This document shows, one piece after another, positions 47,362-59,642 of a DNA stretch of 64,000 bases. Position numbers and translations under genes: made by a program. Source of the DNA: Spirodela intermedia (lineage: Eukaryota; Streptophyta; Magnoliopsida; Alismatales; Araceae). Each line of letters opens with the position of its first letter. Within the stretch, counting starts at the first letter, position 1. The notes under the pieces are model-generated. The model made no database searches and was not told where the DNA came from. It saw only the letters and a list, made by a program, of their open reading frames with translations. The stretch lies in assembly GCA_902729315.2 (NCBI GenBank), contig LR746264.1, forward strand, positions 560,501 through 624,500, given 5' to 3'.

Positions 47362-49508
47362 TCACTTGATGAAATGGGGGTTGAGCAGGCCCGATATCTC
47401 GAGGAAACCTACGCGATCTCTGCCGCCGAAGATCTTCTTCAACCTCCCGTCACAAACTATAATCTTTTTGTTTTCTGGGTCCTGCAGCCGGGGACGAGAG
47501 AGCCTTTAGTAACAGTATCAAACCAATTAATGAGAAAGAGTAACATACATGCGCAAATTTCATCATCCTTGAACGAGAAGAAATCAGGAACACAAGTTAT
47601 GAGAGAATAATCGGAGCTCAATTAGTAATATTATTAAACGAATTAATGAGAAAGATTAACATACATGCGCACATTTCATCATCCTTCGACGTGAAGAAAT
47701 CAGGAACCCAAGTTATGAGAGAATAATCGGAGCTCAATTAGTAACATTATTAAACCAATTAATGAGAAAGAGTAACATTTTATCATCCCTGAACGAGAAG
47801 AAATCAGGAACCCAACTTATGAGAGAATAATCGGAGCTCAATTAATGCGCGCAATCTTAATAAGATCTACTAATCTCCTGCCTGGTTAGTGCTCTCCTAA
47901 GTAGATGCTGATCTTATTTCTTCGATATCTCTGTTCGTGCAACCACTCTGTTTCGTGAAGAGAAACTAACTTATATACGAGAATCACCAATTTAATGTGC
48001 CTCCGATCATGTACTGCGTCCTTCAAACCTAAGGAGATCAGAAAATACACTGACAGCTGCACGTAATAAAACTAAGTCCCAAGAGACTAGTTACTACTCT
48101 GTTGATGCACCTCATCTGCTTTTGTTAATTAGGGGATGCTTCTTTCCTCATCTCTCTCTATTTTCCATTGCCGATACTAGATACAGCGCCCAATGTGCGG
48201 CAATTCCTCTGCCGCAGAAATGGCCATTGGAAGGAAAGATCCATTTCAATGATCAAACTGACTAACTTATGGAAACCAATGAAACCTCATTAATATGTTC
48301 TAGAATAAAGTGGAAGATTAATGTGTCTTTTAATCCACTAACTTTTGGGAAGTTTAATTTACTCTGGAAGTCATTTTCGGGACTAAGATTATTAATATGA
48401 AACCTTCATTACAGCATATTAATGATTCCAAATTAATCGATAATCAGCTCAATATAAAACAGTTGTTATGGCATGTACTTTGCTGAAGTAGAAGATGTGC
48501 GCAGAAGCTACATCATGTCTTTAAGAGAACGTCAGTGTAACCCATTTTCTACAGATATCGTCAATTTTTAAAGGAAATTTCCTACCAGCAACAAAGTTTT
48601 CGATGGAAGGTGTCAGCGGAAAATTCGGAAAAAAAGAAGTTACAGAGGTTCGTGGTTCAACTACATTCTTATTCTTATAACCACTGGTGCTTCCCCACAC
48701 TGGTTCATTTTATCAACAACCACACTGGTTCTCTATTACTCTGGCCACTAAGCATTCAAGAGATGGACGGTAACAAATATCTCGAGATAAACACGACAAA
48801 GATACATTCCAGGAGACACAAATACCACCGACATTTTTGTAAATCCAATCCAGAAAACTCCAATGATTGATGGAAACACGATACGCGTGAAAAAAAAAGC
48901 AGAAAAACAATGGGAAACTGGAAGCACTCAAGAAGTAGTCGTTAACAAATACCTCGAGATTAACACAAAAAATAAATACATTCAAGGAGACAAAAGCACG
49001 ATTGATATTTTTTAAAATGTAACCAGATAACTCCAATCAGTGATGGATACGGAAAAACGTAGAAAAAAACCAGAAAAACAAAGGGAAACTATAAGCACAA
49101 CATTCTGTATATTCCGTATTCAGAAACCAGGAAGAGCGAGCATGAAATAGGGCTAGACTAAGGAAGAGAGGATGAAAGACCCCATACCTGTAGGTTTTTC
49201 TCCTTTATGTAGGCCCAAATCAGCTTCAGCGCCTGGGTGCGCGGTATCTCAGGGACGCCGAGAAGCTCCTGCAGCTCGGGGGATATTGGCCGGGGTTTGG
49301 TGATGCCTCTTCCCCTGGTCTCACGCTTTTCGGAGGCAGCAGCGGCGGCCGCGGGCTTCGCGGCACCGCACAGCGGTAGGAACGACCTCCGTCCCCGAAG
49401 CGGCAGGGAGAAGCAAGAAGAAGCCGGAAGAGGCAGCAGAGGCCTGCTCGAGGAAGCCTGGCCAGCCAGGAAGGAAGACGAACAGCTTACCAAAGACCGC
49501 GCCGCCAT
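47362..49508 (-). CDS. SWIB/MDM2-domain protein, plastid-targeted, 2 exons
   Basis: Minus-strand exons: 49508-49188 and 47481-47362, joined in phase 0 across a 1.7-kb GT-AG intron to give 146 aa. The first exon carries a Ser/Leu/Arg-rich plastid transit peptide and the first half of the SWIB fold (GITKPRPISPELQELLG, ALKLIWAYIKEKNLQ). The second, only 39 codons, completes it (DPENKKIIVCDGRLKKIFGG, DRVGFLEISGLLNPHF) and stops at TGA. Small plastid SWIB proteins associate with nucleoids and may help compact organellar DNA; their exact role is not settled. The second exon is easily missed because it lies 1.7 kb away beyond repeats. The intron carries two separate tandem duplications. Confidence 0.92.
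47521..47846. repeat. three-copy tandem repeat, 116-bp unit, in the SWIB intron
   Basis: Units start at 47521, 47637 and 47753 (marker AACCAATTAATGAGAAAGAG). Copies 1 and 2 differ at only a handful of positions. Copy 3 has lost about a dozen bases after AGTAACAT. All end with GAGAATAATCGGAGCTCAATTA. The first unit begins 40 bp from the exon 2 acceptor. Confidence 0.97.
48766..49107. repeat. two-copy tandem repeat, ~172-bp unit, in the SWIB intron
   Basis: The marker TAACAAATATCTCGAGATAAACAC at 48,771 returns as TAACAAATACCTCGAGATTAACAC at 48,943. Both copies then share an ATACATTC-x-GGAGAC block, an ACTCCAAT-x-GATGGA block and a run of A with AGAAAAACAA and GGGAAACT. They differ by 10-20 percent by eye. 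Confidence 0.9.
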
Positions 49509-49619
49509 CGTCGCCTCTCAGGGAAAAACAAGAACCCGAGCTAGGAGCAGATAAACCTCCAGAAGGAGAGAGAAAATGTTAGATACTATATACTGTCACA
49601 AACACATATAAATATAGAT

Positions 49620-49661
<42 letters not shown>

Positions 49662-50703
49662 AGTGGGCCCCCCCTAATCCAGTATCCAGCTCAATACTAG
49701 GCTCACCACACAGTTGGGCCGGTGGAAAGTGGGCCTGTCCATTCCTTACGGTGACTTTGTTAATGGGCCAAAAGCTAGTCAAAGCCCAGGAAAGCAAGCT
49801 AGCCCGCCGCTGGGCGGGCCTCTAGCTCATTCCAGTGTTAGCGGGCTGAGCCTAGAATTTTCCCTCGCCACAGCCGCCAGTTCTCTACCTTTTCTTTTTT
49901 ATGAACTCGACGTGGAGCACAAAAATGTATATAAATTGATATTTTTTAATTTTTTGTGTTTCATAAACTGCACGTTTTTCATATTTAAAAAAAAAACACT
50001 TACATGGGTCCATTCTTGAACTCAAATAAAATATAAATCATTTTTAAAAAAATCATAAACTGCATTATTTTTTCGAAATGTTTATTTTCAAAATTGTTCA
50101 CAGTTCCCTTTTTTTTTAGCATAAATAGTAAATAAATTTAATTATCAGTTAAATCTACGTTGTTCATAAATGCCGTACCATTTTTTCTCATTTTTTTTAT
50201 TTTTTAAAACTTACATGGCTCGATTGTTGAGATTAAAAAATACTTGTGTCCCATTAATTTTGTATTCAATCTGCGTGTTTCACAACTTGTACTGTTTTTT
50301 CGCTATTTTTTTTTAAGCATCTGCATGGCTCCATTAAAAGTAAAAAATAAAGAATGCTCTTATGATGCCTGTACTGCCCTATTTTCACATACCCCCCTGC
50401 ACTAACACATAATTTTCATTACAATACAGGACCACCAATATTTATGTGTGTGTGTGTGTGTGTCCCTCTCTCTCTCTCACTCTCTCTCTCTAGTGGCCAT
50501 GAAGTGAATCCAAAGGCTCATGAGAAGGAAGGTATCGAGTGTAACAACGAGCAACACCGTTCCTGCTGCTCGAGATTGTAGCTCGTTACATCGGTGCGAG
50601 CTCGCACTCGAACAAGAATTCAGACATCGCCGGCGATTCGGAGATCGTACTATATACATCTCCCCTGTTGATGGTTGATCTTCGGGCTCTCTCTGCCGGA
50701 GAA
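49509..50703. other. intergenic region: SWIB promoter and 3' region of the PP2C gene
   Basis: A GA microsatellite at 49,622-49,660 (CT in the SWIB direction) sits about 115 bp upstream of its ATG. From 49,960 to 50,340 a degenerate repeat recurs about every 90-117 bp (CATAAACTGCACG at 49,962, and forms at 50,053, 50,165 and 50,281, each followed by a T run and ACATGG-x-TCCATT). A GT run followed by CT lies at 50,445-50,492. No gene is seen. Confidence 0.55.
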
Positions 50704-51037
50704 TCAGACCATCGAGGGGAACATCGGCTTGCCGGAAGTGAGGGAGAAGATGTCCGCCGGCGTGTTGCAGACGACGGCGGAGGCGCCGCCGGAGAGCGGA
50801 GAATCTCCTCCGCGATGCCGGTCGAGGAAGACGACAACGACGGTGATGTCGTCGTGGAAATGCCGCCGCACGCCCTTCTCTATCCTTCTCAGGTCCTCGT
50901 ATCTCATCTCCCTCTTCCTCGCCGCTTCGCTGAGCGCAGCTCTCACCAGCCTCTTCGCTATTCCCTGCATCACCTCCCCCAGTAAAAACCCTTTTAGAGA
51001 GAGAAAGAGAGAGAAGGGGCGACAGCGAACCAGTTTT

Positions 51038-51097
<60 letters not shown>

Positions 51098-51829
51098 ATA
51101 CTCACGGGTCTAGGGTTCTTGAAGACGATCTCCACGGCGTCCTGATCGCTCAGCTGCTCCCAGAGGCCGTCGGAGGCGAAGATGAGGAAGGAATCGTGGA
51201 GGCCGAGCTTCTTCACCCGGATCGAGGGCTCGGCGCTCATCACCGGTCTCTTCAGAGGAACTGGGCTGACGAACTGCCGGAACACCGGATCCCTGCAGAA
51301 CTCCGGTTTCTTCAGGTACACGTCTCCGATCGATCTCGACACCTGAAAGCAAACGGCCGGCGGAGCGTTCTTGTTTGAGACGGTTTCTGATCTTCTCAGG
51401 AAGTAATTCCAATAATAACATTCATAGTCGATCATCGGTCTTTCAGAAGATGAACAGATTATTCGGTGCAAAGATAGAACCAGTTAAATTATTTGAAGAT
51501 CTCATGGCCGCCGATTACTAAACTAATACGATACTCAGAACCCCGAGTCTCCGCACAGTAGATGATTCGATTATATGAATGTTCTCCACTCAAAATCAGG
51601 AACTCTTGGCTGTTCATCCAAGTGTTCAGAAGAACAGGAACACCATCGATCGATCAGGAATAAGATGCCCTGATTCGGTAAACCAGTTGAACATCACGAT
51701 CATCCGTGGAGGAGAAAAATCAGTATAACCAGTGAGGTGAAACCCACCCGGAAGAACACTTTTCAGTATTCACAGAAAATGAAGAATTCAGCGAAATTCC
51801 TCCGCAGATTGTTCCCCAGAGATTGCAAC

Positions 51830-51883
<54 letters not shown>

Positions 51884-52613
51884 GGGCGTGCACCTGGATG
51901 ATGCCTTTGATCCGCCAAACGCCTTGAGTGTGAACGACGATGTGGGAATCATCAGGGTGCTGTTGAAGGAGTTCCTTCCTCACTTCCTCCTCGGCAACGT
52001 TGTGGTCGTTCGACAGCCGCTCGGCGACGACGGCTCTCCCGTCGGCGACTCGCCGGCCGAGCACCGCCCTCGAATCCCCCAAATTGGCAACATACAGGAT
52101 CTCGTCGGTGATCGCTCCGACGAGGCAGCAGGATCCCACGGCGGCGATCTGTGGCTGAGATAACCACGCCTTCATCACAAGCTGCACGAAATCCTCCTCC
52201 GTGGCGTTGAACGCCTTCCTTATCACCTCCTCCGACAATCCCCCCTGCTCCAGCGCAAACCCTAGCGAAGATCAAATCGGAGAGAGAGTCCGAATAAATT
52301 GAGGTCTCCGGGCCCATTGATGGAGAAGAAATCACAGAGCAAGGGGGAGGAGATTACTGTTGAGGTAAGGGAAGAGGTGGCTGTTAATGAATCGGGAAGC
52401 CTCTGGGCCGCCATGGCCGTCGTATACTCCGATGTAGGTGGCGAACGGAGTTGTGCAGACCTGCGCCTGGTCCTCGAGCGATTTATTGGCCTGAACTACT
52501 GCGACGGAGAAGTCTCCAGTGGCGTGAGGCTTCAGGTCTACGTGCCACAGAAGACCGTCCCTCGTCCTCCTCGCAAAGCAGCGCTCCAGCGGCCTGCAGC
52601 ACAGCCTCAGCAT
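50704..52613 (-). CDS. protein phosphatase 2C, clade-D-like, 4 exons
   Basis: Minus-strand exons: 52613-52358, 52261-51894, 51342-51106, 50964-50704, giving 373 aa. It is a Mn/Mg-dependent Ser/Thr phosphatase. Clade D members (the PP2C.D group) dephosphorylate plasma-membrane H+-ATPase and are inhibited by SAUR proteins. Assignment to this clade rests on [67 protein letters not shown] and REMRYEDLRRIEKGVRRHFHDDITVVVVFLD. Metal-binding residues are in VYDGHGG (D65, G66), FASDGLWE and HDDIT. The C-terminal tail of about 38 residues after VVFLD is unlike what I remember of the clade, but the stop is clear. The start is the first ATG in frame (the codons before it lack ATG). Introns 2 and 3 carry CT microsatellites on the sense strand. 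Confidence 0.94.
51041..51094 (-). repeat. GA microsatellite in PP2C intron 3
   Basis: About 27 GA units (CT on the sense strand), starting 12 bp after the 5' splice site of a 141-nt intron. Confidence 0.97.
51833..51881 (-). repeat. GA microsatellite in PP2C intron 2
   Basis: About 24 GA units (CT on the sense strand), starting 13 bp after the 5' splice site. Confidence 0.97.
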
Positions 52614-54573
52614 CACCACCTCCCTTCCAGGTCCCAACCCGCAGGTTCTCTCTCTTCTTCCCGCTCCCTCTCTCCCCCTCTATCTGCTACAGACAGAGAG
52701 AAAGCAAAACCCTAGAAAAAGGAGAAGAAGACGACGATGGTTTCCCTCTCCCCATCACACGGAGCAATCCAGAGACAGAGAGAGGATACATATAACGGAG
52801 ATGAAGATGGAGATGGAGATGGAGATGGAGATGGAGGTGGAGGCCTCGGCGTCAACTCCGCGTCCGAAGACGTTGAATGAGAAGACTCAGAGAGAGAGGT
52901 TTGACGGTTCCCCCAGAGGAAAGAAAACGACGACCACACTCTCTCTCCTCTCTCATCTCACACTCTCCCATCCCCCATAGGCCGGTAAGAATGTCAATTT
53001 TCAAAATATTTGTTCCAATATGTAAAGTTCATAATTATTTACGGGTTTTACTGAAAATTTAAGACCTTTTCTGTCGCATTAATGTGGAGGATAATCAAAT
53101 TACGCTATCGAGATTCGTGGGCCCGGGCCGGGCCCAAATGTACCCCTCAAATCACGTGTGCCCTTTTATTCTTTCTATCTCTGGCAAGACCCGATCCCAG
53201 GAATAATTTGACTTTGACTAGGTACTGGGAGGGGGGCGGGCGGCGGCTCGCACATCTGGTTGACTTTTATCACGCGAAATTTAATAGTAATAAATATGGG
53301 AAGTATTTTTTTACCATATTAGCGTACTACGTTCACCGATGCATTTAAAACATACGGCGGACTAATTGCCTTTCTTTTTTGCCATTACAAATTTATTGAA
53401 TTAATAATATAAATAATAAATATCGTGGAAGCCGTTTGTCTGAATGGAAGGAAAGTTTGAATGTCAGAAACTTTGACTTTTTCAATTGAAAATAATAGAT
53501 GCGCGTGGCTTGGATTGATTCTGGACAATGGATGTGCCCAGATATTTTTATTATTATCGTTTTTAAAATCAATATTGAATTAAAAAAAATCTATAACATA
53601 TAAAACAGTTGTAAACTGGAGCTTAGCTGGCGTTGACTTCTTGATAATGATGCCACATCAGATCGATTAAATATGTATTTATAGGCCCAAAGAAAAATGC
53701 TGCCGGCAGCAGGTTCCCATTCTAGGAATGCATTCTTGCTCCAACACTATTCTACGTCTCGTCACAAGGGAGAAAGTTTTCTCTCTCCTTCCCACCGATC
53801 TAGAATGGTTGATCAGGTAACATGATGAATGACGTCAGCGCTGACAGGAAAGCACGTGGAAGATCCGGACTAGGTCACCAAGGCTTCTAGATGACTGTGC
53901 CCAGGGCCGGGCCCAATGGACTTAATGGACTATCTGCACTACGGCCCTTTGCCGATCATTGGCTTAGCCGCTCTAACGGGTTATCCGTAACTTTCACCTT
54001 TAAGTTTATCGTTTATTGGGCATGCCGTGGGTCCATTATGTGACAGAACTTTCTAGATCTAAATTTCGGTGTGGGTCAGGTCTTCGGAAACTGGTAGCTA
54101 CACCACGAGTCCTGTTGACCGTCGTCATCTTGCTTGCTCCGTCCTCCCCACCGGAGCCGCTGCGGCCGACGGCAGACGGACCTTCGCCGGTGCCCCCTGC
54201 CAGAAGAGACTCGGTGGCTCCTCCTCCTCGTCATCCTCTGGAAAGGTAAGCGGTTGGTCCTCGGGCTTCGGGGATGTGGTGCTTCGTCCTTGTTCCTCCG
54301 AATCCCTGGCGGAAGTTCTGCTGTGGCGCTTGGAGAATCTAGCCTGTTGATGAGACAATTGTCCACTACCGGAGGAGTTCTAGGATATGATTTGATTATT
54401 TGATTGTGTTTGTCAGGTTTCGGAAGTATTCGGCGAGATACTTCTGCCGAGGTGTATTTGACCTTCTGTGTTCTCGATCGAGACTAGGAAGCGAGGGGAA
54501 TAAGGGAAGCTTCCTTCTCAATCTCGTTCGTCATTTTTCTTCTCTTTTGTTGGATCTCGTTGTGTCTATATCG
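52614..54573. promoter_or_regulatory. divergent promoter region of the PP2C and P4H genes
   Basis: 1,960 bp between divergent start codons. On the PP2C side, a GAGATG hexamer repeat (52,798-52,840) lies in the probable leader. The middle (53,000-53,800) is AT-rich without a gene. On the P4H side, a GC-rich exon ends at 54,245 with the strong donor AAAG/GTAAGC, and a TTTGTCAG acceptor ends at 54,416. P4H therefore almost certainly has a 171-nt 5'-UTR intron (54,246-54,416). Confidence 0.65.
52798..52840 (-). repeat. GAGATG hexanucleotide repeat
   Basis: About seven GAGATG units, slightly mutated at the ends, in the presumed PP2C leader. Confidence 0.9.
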
Positions 54574-57500
54574 ATGAGAGGGAGCGCCAGAAGTGGGAGG
54601 GCTATTGTGGCCCTGCAGACGACGAAGTTGGGCCTGCCAGCGGTCTTCTTCTGCTGCGGTCTCTTCTTCCTCGCTGGCTTCTTTGGATCCATGATCCCTC
54701 CTGTGGTACGGAATTCCCTTCTACCCGCTTCTTCGTTCCAAATCTCTCCTGATTCTGCTTCTATGCTGTATGCATGGCCAGCCACCAGTTATTTCTATGT
54801 GACAGTGTTGTAGGATTTCTTCCAGGATCTTCCCAACGAAAACCCTGCTCGTCTGGGGCTTTATGAAGAGGAGACGCTGGAAATGGCCCATGGGGAGACT
54901 GGGGAAGATCATGTCTCAGAGTTATCATTTCAGGTTCTCTTTCTGTAAACTTCTTTTCGTTTTTCGTTTAAGAGCTACCAATTACTGGACACTTGTTCCT
55001 TCTTAAAGCGAGTTCCACTTGTAAGGAGCAACTTCAGACTGTGAACTAAAAGTTTACACTCCAGATCACGTTGCCCTGGAGTTTTATGCGACAGTTGCTG
55101 CTAAATCTTTCCTGCCGTTTGTTAAATGAATATTTTTAAAAAAATTGGCTAACGATCTATTTTAATTGGCATAATTGACTAACGATTACAGCTGGAATGT
55201 AATCGGCCTTAGTTGTTTACTTCGGCTTGAACTTGTGATGACAACACTGAGGATGGTCTGTCCTCAAAACTCACTGCAAGAGGTGAGATTTTGGGTGGAT
55301 CAACGCCTATGTGTTGCATGAGGGAGGGGGGTGGCGCTAACTTGAGAGTCACGTACCCCCCTCCCTCGTGGGTTTCTTCTCCTCTGGGACAAAATAACTA
55401 CAACGTTAAGATGGCTACATCGTTGTTATAGCCTATTTGTTGCTATCTTTAGTTGTGGAAAAGGTCATAATTTGCATATGTGAAATAAGATGCTTGGACT
55501 CTCCACCTTCATTAGCTAGTTAACCTTCTTCCTTTCAGATTCTCTTGCTTTTTTGTTGCTTACAGTGGAGTCACGCACGTGCAAAAATATATCATAACAA
55601 TTGAGAAAGCTTAGAGCTTTCCCGAACTTCATAATAGCTATTTTTCTGGAACTTACCTTTACCTGGCAATCTCGTAGAGTATGAATGATTGTTTTGCTTT
55701 GCAAAATCGTGATTTTAAAATTTCTTATACAAGGTGAAGTTTTTAATTGGAGATGTAGTCGTGCAAGTATTAGGGTTATACAAGTATAAGGAATTTTGCC
55801 GATTATACTACCAAAGATATGTACCCCCGAACTTGTGGACGCCACCACAGAAAGTGTTGTTCATCATTAGGGGAAACCATACCCAAACAAGAAGAGAACA
55901 AGGACATTTTTGGGAATAACTTTTTTCAGTCTCTTTATTTGGCATACTCAAGTCTTTGTTACAAATGAACAAAAATATATTCTTCGACTCTGTACATGTT
56001 ACTGTCGAGCAGTTACAATTATTTATATGTTATGATCTTTTGTGTTGGATGCACATGGCACTCTGAGCCATTAGTCATGTGAGATTTTTTATTTAAGCTT
56101 GATGCATCTCAATATAATAGTGTGATCGGGCAGGCAAAGCATCTTTCATGCTTTTTTTTTGGGTGCTTGATTGTGTTTCTAAAATCAGGTTTTGAGCTGG
56201 AAACCTCGCGCTATGTACTATCCGAACTTTGCAAGCAGGAAGCAATGTGAAACGATTATTAGAATTGCGAAGAGTAAACTTAGTCCATCATCACTGGCTT
56301 TGCGCAAGGGGGAGACGGCTGAGAGCACCAAAGGAATAAGGACAAGGTAGTCGCTTTTGTGTCCATTCATTATTATATGACTAGGGGAACAGTTGTCAAA
56401 AAGGTGACGCTCTAATCTATCTGGTTTGATGACGTTGTTTTCCGCTAGCAATTGAGCGAATTAATTATCCTCAGCCTTTTTTTTTGACCCCTGGTGAGAT
56501 GTAAAAAATCAAAGACCCTATTTTTTTTTTCTGTCACTTGCCGTTTTCTTATCTGTTGCCTTGCCAGCAAGAAGGGTAGCCATTTTCATGCTGTTGGACT
56601 AGGACTCCACTTTTCTTTGAGGGAATGCATCAGGCAGGCATAATATAGGTTAGTCAAGGATAAAATCTTTTTACTTTCCTCAATGCAAAGAAAGAAAATC
56701 TTCTGTACGTTTTGGTTCTCACACACACATGTACATAGAATGTCTAAGGCTGAGCCAAAAATTCCCTTTATTAGTATATTCCCACTTTTTCTATAGTCAA
56801 TATTCTTCTTAGGTGGAAATTGTGTTCTTTCTAAAGTGCTCTAAAGAAACATCGAGCAGCCTTTGTATACTACTTAATACTGAAATGATCTTTGGAAAAC
56901 CTTTTGTGCACCACGCTGTCATGATATGTTGTACTAGACGCTTCATTCTCATAGTCTATGACACGTGGTATGTTAACTCATGTCATCGGCGTTATTATGG
57001 AATCAGTTCAGGTACATTTCTCAGTGCAGTGGAAGATTCTAGTGGAACCCTTGACAAAATTGAGGATAAGATTGCGAGGGCGACACTGATACCCAAAAAT
57101 CATGGAGAGGTATTCACGTTTATCAGGCTTATATTCAGAATTTGATCTCCGCTGAATTCTTATCCGTGAATCACAAAGGCATGATCAGAACCTGAAGTTC
57201 TGTATCAATTTTCCTTGGGTTTGGCAACGAAAATGACTGTCCTATGTAAACCATCTTTCAGAATATTTCAGTGCAAGAAAACTAAGTCGCATTGGGAATT
57301 CATATTATCTGTCATTAGATTACCTTTTTTTCTTATAGCGGAGCTGCTACAAGCTAATATACTGGTATATTAGGAGCAAATGAGGCTCAGTTATAATGGT
57401 AATTATTGGGATGCTTAATCACTTTTATTCATAATTTCTTTTCCAGTTATTTTACTGGATTTTGATGCTTAATCACATGTTATTCATGTTTCCTGTGATT

Positions 57501-58867
57501 TTTCTTTGAACAGTTCATCCATTTCGTTCCTGAATCAGTTAGAATGATGTGTGATGACAAGAATATCTCTCTGGCGCAGGCATTTAACATCCTTCGTTAT
57601 GAGATAGGTCAGAAGTACGCCTCCCACTATGATGCCTTCAATCCCAAGGAGTACGGCCCACAATCGAGCCAAAGGGTAAAAAACCAAATGGAACAAATTT
57701 CTCTGCCGGCGATATTTTTTTCCTTATTTGGCAAAATCTAGTGTAATACTTTCGGGGTTAATACGTAGATCGTTTGACTCCTCTGGAAACAGTGACATTC
57801 CGAAGTGAGCTCCCCTCCCCTCCCCTCCCCTCCTCCTCCTCGATGGCACCTATCCAAGGAACTGCCATGGATCGATTCAAAGTCAAAAATCCCTATGAGC
57901 CTTTGACTTTACTTTATTCTGCATTGTTTCTTGATCAAGCCTTCTGACTTGAATCGATCATGGTTTCATGCCTTTATTAACCATGCTCTCGTGGTTAATA
58001 CGTTGATCGTTGACTCCTCTGGAAACATTGACATTCCGAATTGAGTTCCTCTCCCCCCCTCCTCCCCGATGGCACCCATTTCCAAGGAACTGCCATGGAT
58101 CGATTCAAAGTCAAAGCCCCTATGATCCTTTGACTTTACTTTATTCTGCATGGTTTCTTGATCAGGCCCTCTGACCCCCTGCCCGCAGGTGGCTTCTTTT
58201 CTGCTGTACTTATCTGACGTCGAGGAAGGGGGAGAAACCATGTTTCCTTATGAGGTGACGCTCCTCCTCCCTGTTCCTCCCGGCGATCTGACAACTTACT
58301 GGGCGTCATTATACGATCCTAAGGTGTCGATTATGCCTGTTCTTCCAACAGAATGGCCTCAACATGAACTCCGGCTATGACTTCAATGAGTGCATTGGTT
58401 TGAGAGTGAAGCCACGCCAAGGAGACGGCCTCCTCTTTTATTCGGTCCTGGTCAACGGCACCATCGATCCGGTATGTGTCCTGATCCCGCTAGAATCATT
58501 AATCTTATGCGTTGACCCCGAATATCTTGCCAAAATCCTTCATTTTAGTGAACCCAGTACAGTCCACCAACTCCTGTAAAACCGCATAAAAATGGCATCC
58601 CACTTACCATCTACAAGAAGGTGGATAATTTTTTTTAAGTGTGATAAGACAATATAGTTGACTTTTCAGTACCACTGTGTGGAACATGGGAAAGGTCAAC
58701 GAATACTTTGGTCAAACTTTGTCAAGTCAATGCATCAGGCGACCTGAAATCCTTAAACCCTTCCGAAGTTTTAATCTGTGTATTTATTTATTTCCATAAA
58801 AGGATCTATCTCTTACAGAATATCAAACCGTAGGTATTCATTGGTCAATGAGAGTAGACGACAATCT

Positions 58868-58914
<47 letters not shown>

Positions 58915-59044
58915 TAAACCTTGAGGATAATCCTATGGAGAAATTCTGTTTTTGCTCACGCAGATGTCCCTCCATGGAAGCTGCCCGGTGATAAGAGGGG
59001 AGAAATGGGTGGCCACCAAGTGGGTGAGAAACGAAATCCAGTGA
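54574..59044 (+). CDS. P4H: prolyl 4-hydroxylase (2-oxoglutarate/Fe dioxygenase), 8 exons
   Basis: Exons: 54574-54705, 54814-54933, 56189-56346, 57007-57109, 57580-57675, 58189-58254, 58352-58471, 58964-59044, giving 291 aa, typical for plant P4H. It is a type II ER/Golgi membrane enzyme that hydroxylates proline in extensins and arabinogalactan proteins. There is a single membrane anchor at about 19-39 (LGLPAVFFCCGLFFLAGFFG). The catalytic core follows: VLSWKPRAMYYPNFAS, RTSSGTFL, ILRYEIGQKYASHYDAF with iron ligands H187 and D189, VASFLLYLSDVEEGGETMFP, KPRQGDGLLFYS, then the distal ligand H269 (SLHGSCPV) and K279 for 2-oxoglutarate in GEKWVATKW. All introns are GT-AG. The start is the Met before the anchor; the frame is open upstream but lies in the leader. 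The exon 2 acceptor at 54,814 could shift 12 nt to a second CAG. Exon 5 has an alternative upstream acceptor. Confidence 0.95.
57750..58185 (+). repeat. two-copy direct repeat, 237-bp spacing, in P4H intron 5
   Basis: The segment from GGTTAATACG at 57,756 (then GACTCCTCTGGAAACA, a C/T-rich stretch, GATGGCACC, CCAAGGAACTGCCATGGATC, TTTGACTTTACTTTATTCTGCAT and GTTTCTTGATCA) repeats from 57,993. The second copy ends a few bases before the exon 6 acceptor and supplies its pyrimidine tract. Confidence 0.95.
58870..58911. repeat. TA microsatellite in P4H intron 7
   Basis: About 20 TA units, 52 bp before the last exon. Confidence 0.97.
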
Positions 59045-59355
59045 TGGGTTGAATCCAATCCAAACCCTCACTGCGTTGGCGCGGTAGTGGCGCAGTTTCT
59101 GCGGAATGGGGAGATATCGGGCTACGTATTCACAGCCGAGGTCAAAGAGGCCGTGCCCAGTTAAGCTTTCTCTCTCAAGATTTCTGTGTATTTTAGGCTT
59201 CGCATCCCGTTGAACGGTGGCAGCCGCGAGCTTTCATCGTGATTTCTCTCTCTCTCTCTTCTCTCTCTGAACTTTAGCCTCCCTTGTCAACCTTCTAATG
59301 CGGCTGAGTCTAGGGTTGCGGCTAAGAGTTTATACCATGTAACATATGCCAGCAG

Positions 59356-59397
<42 letters not shown>

Positions 59398-59642
59398 GCA
59401 TTACTGAATTTAAGCTTCCCTTAACATTCTTCTAATGAGTCGGAGTCTACGGTTGCGGCAGGAGTTTACAGTATGTATGTAGCACATGACAGGATTCTTC
59501 TCTCTCTCTCTCTCTCTCGCTGGAAACAGTAGGGAAGGGGCAACGGACTGTCGGTGGAGCTAACATGGTAAGAGCACGAGCATATCCTTAAACCAGACCT
59601 TGAGCAGAATTCTCTCTCTCTCTCTCGTTCTCTCTGAAACAC
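59045..59642. other. convergent 3' region with a two-copy repeat and CT tracts
   Basis: Two related units, each led by CT microsatellites (59,247-59,269 and 59,361-59,395), share AACTTTAGCCTCCCTT-like sequence and TTCTAATG (59,293 and 59,430) followed by GAGTCTA-x-GGTTGCGG. A third CT tract lies at 59,499-59,518. No gene is seen. Confidence 0.75.
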
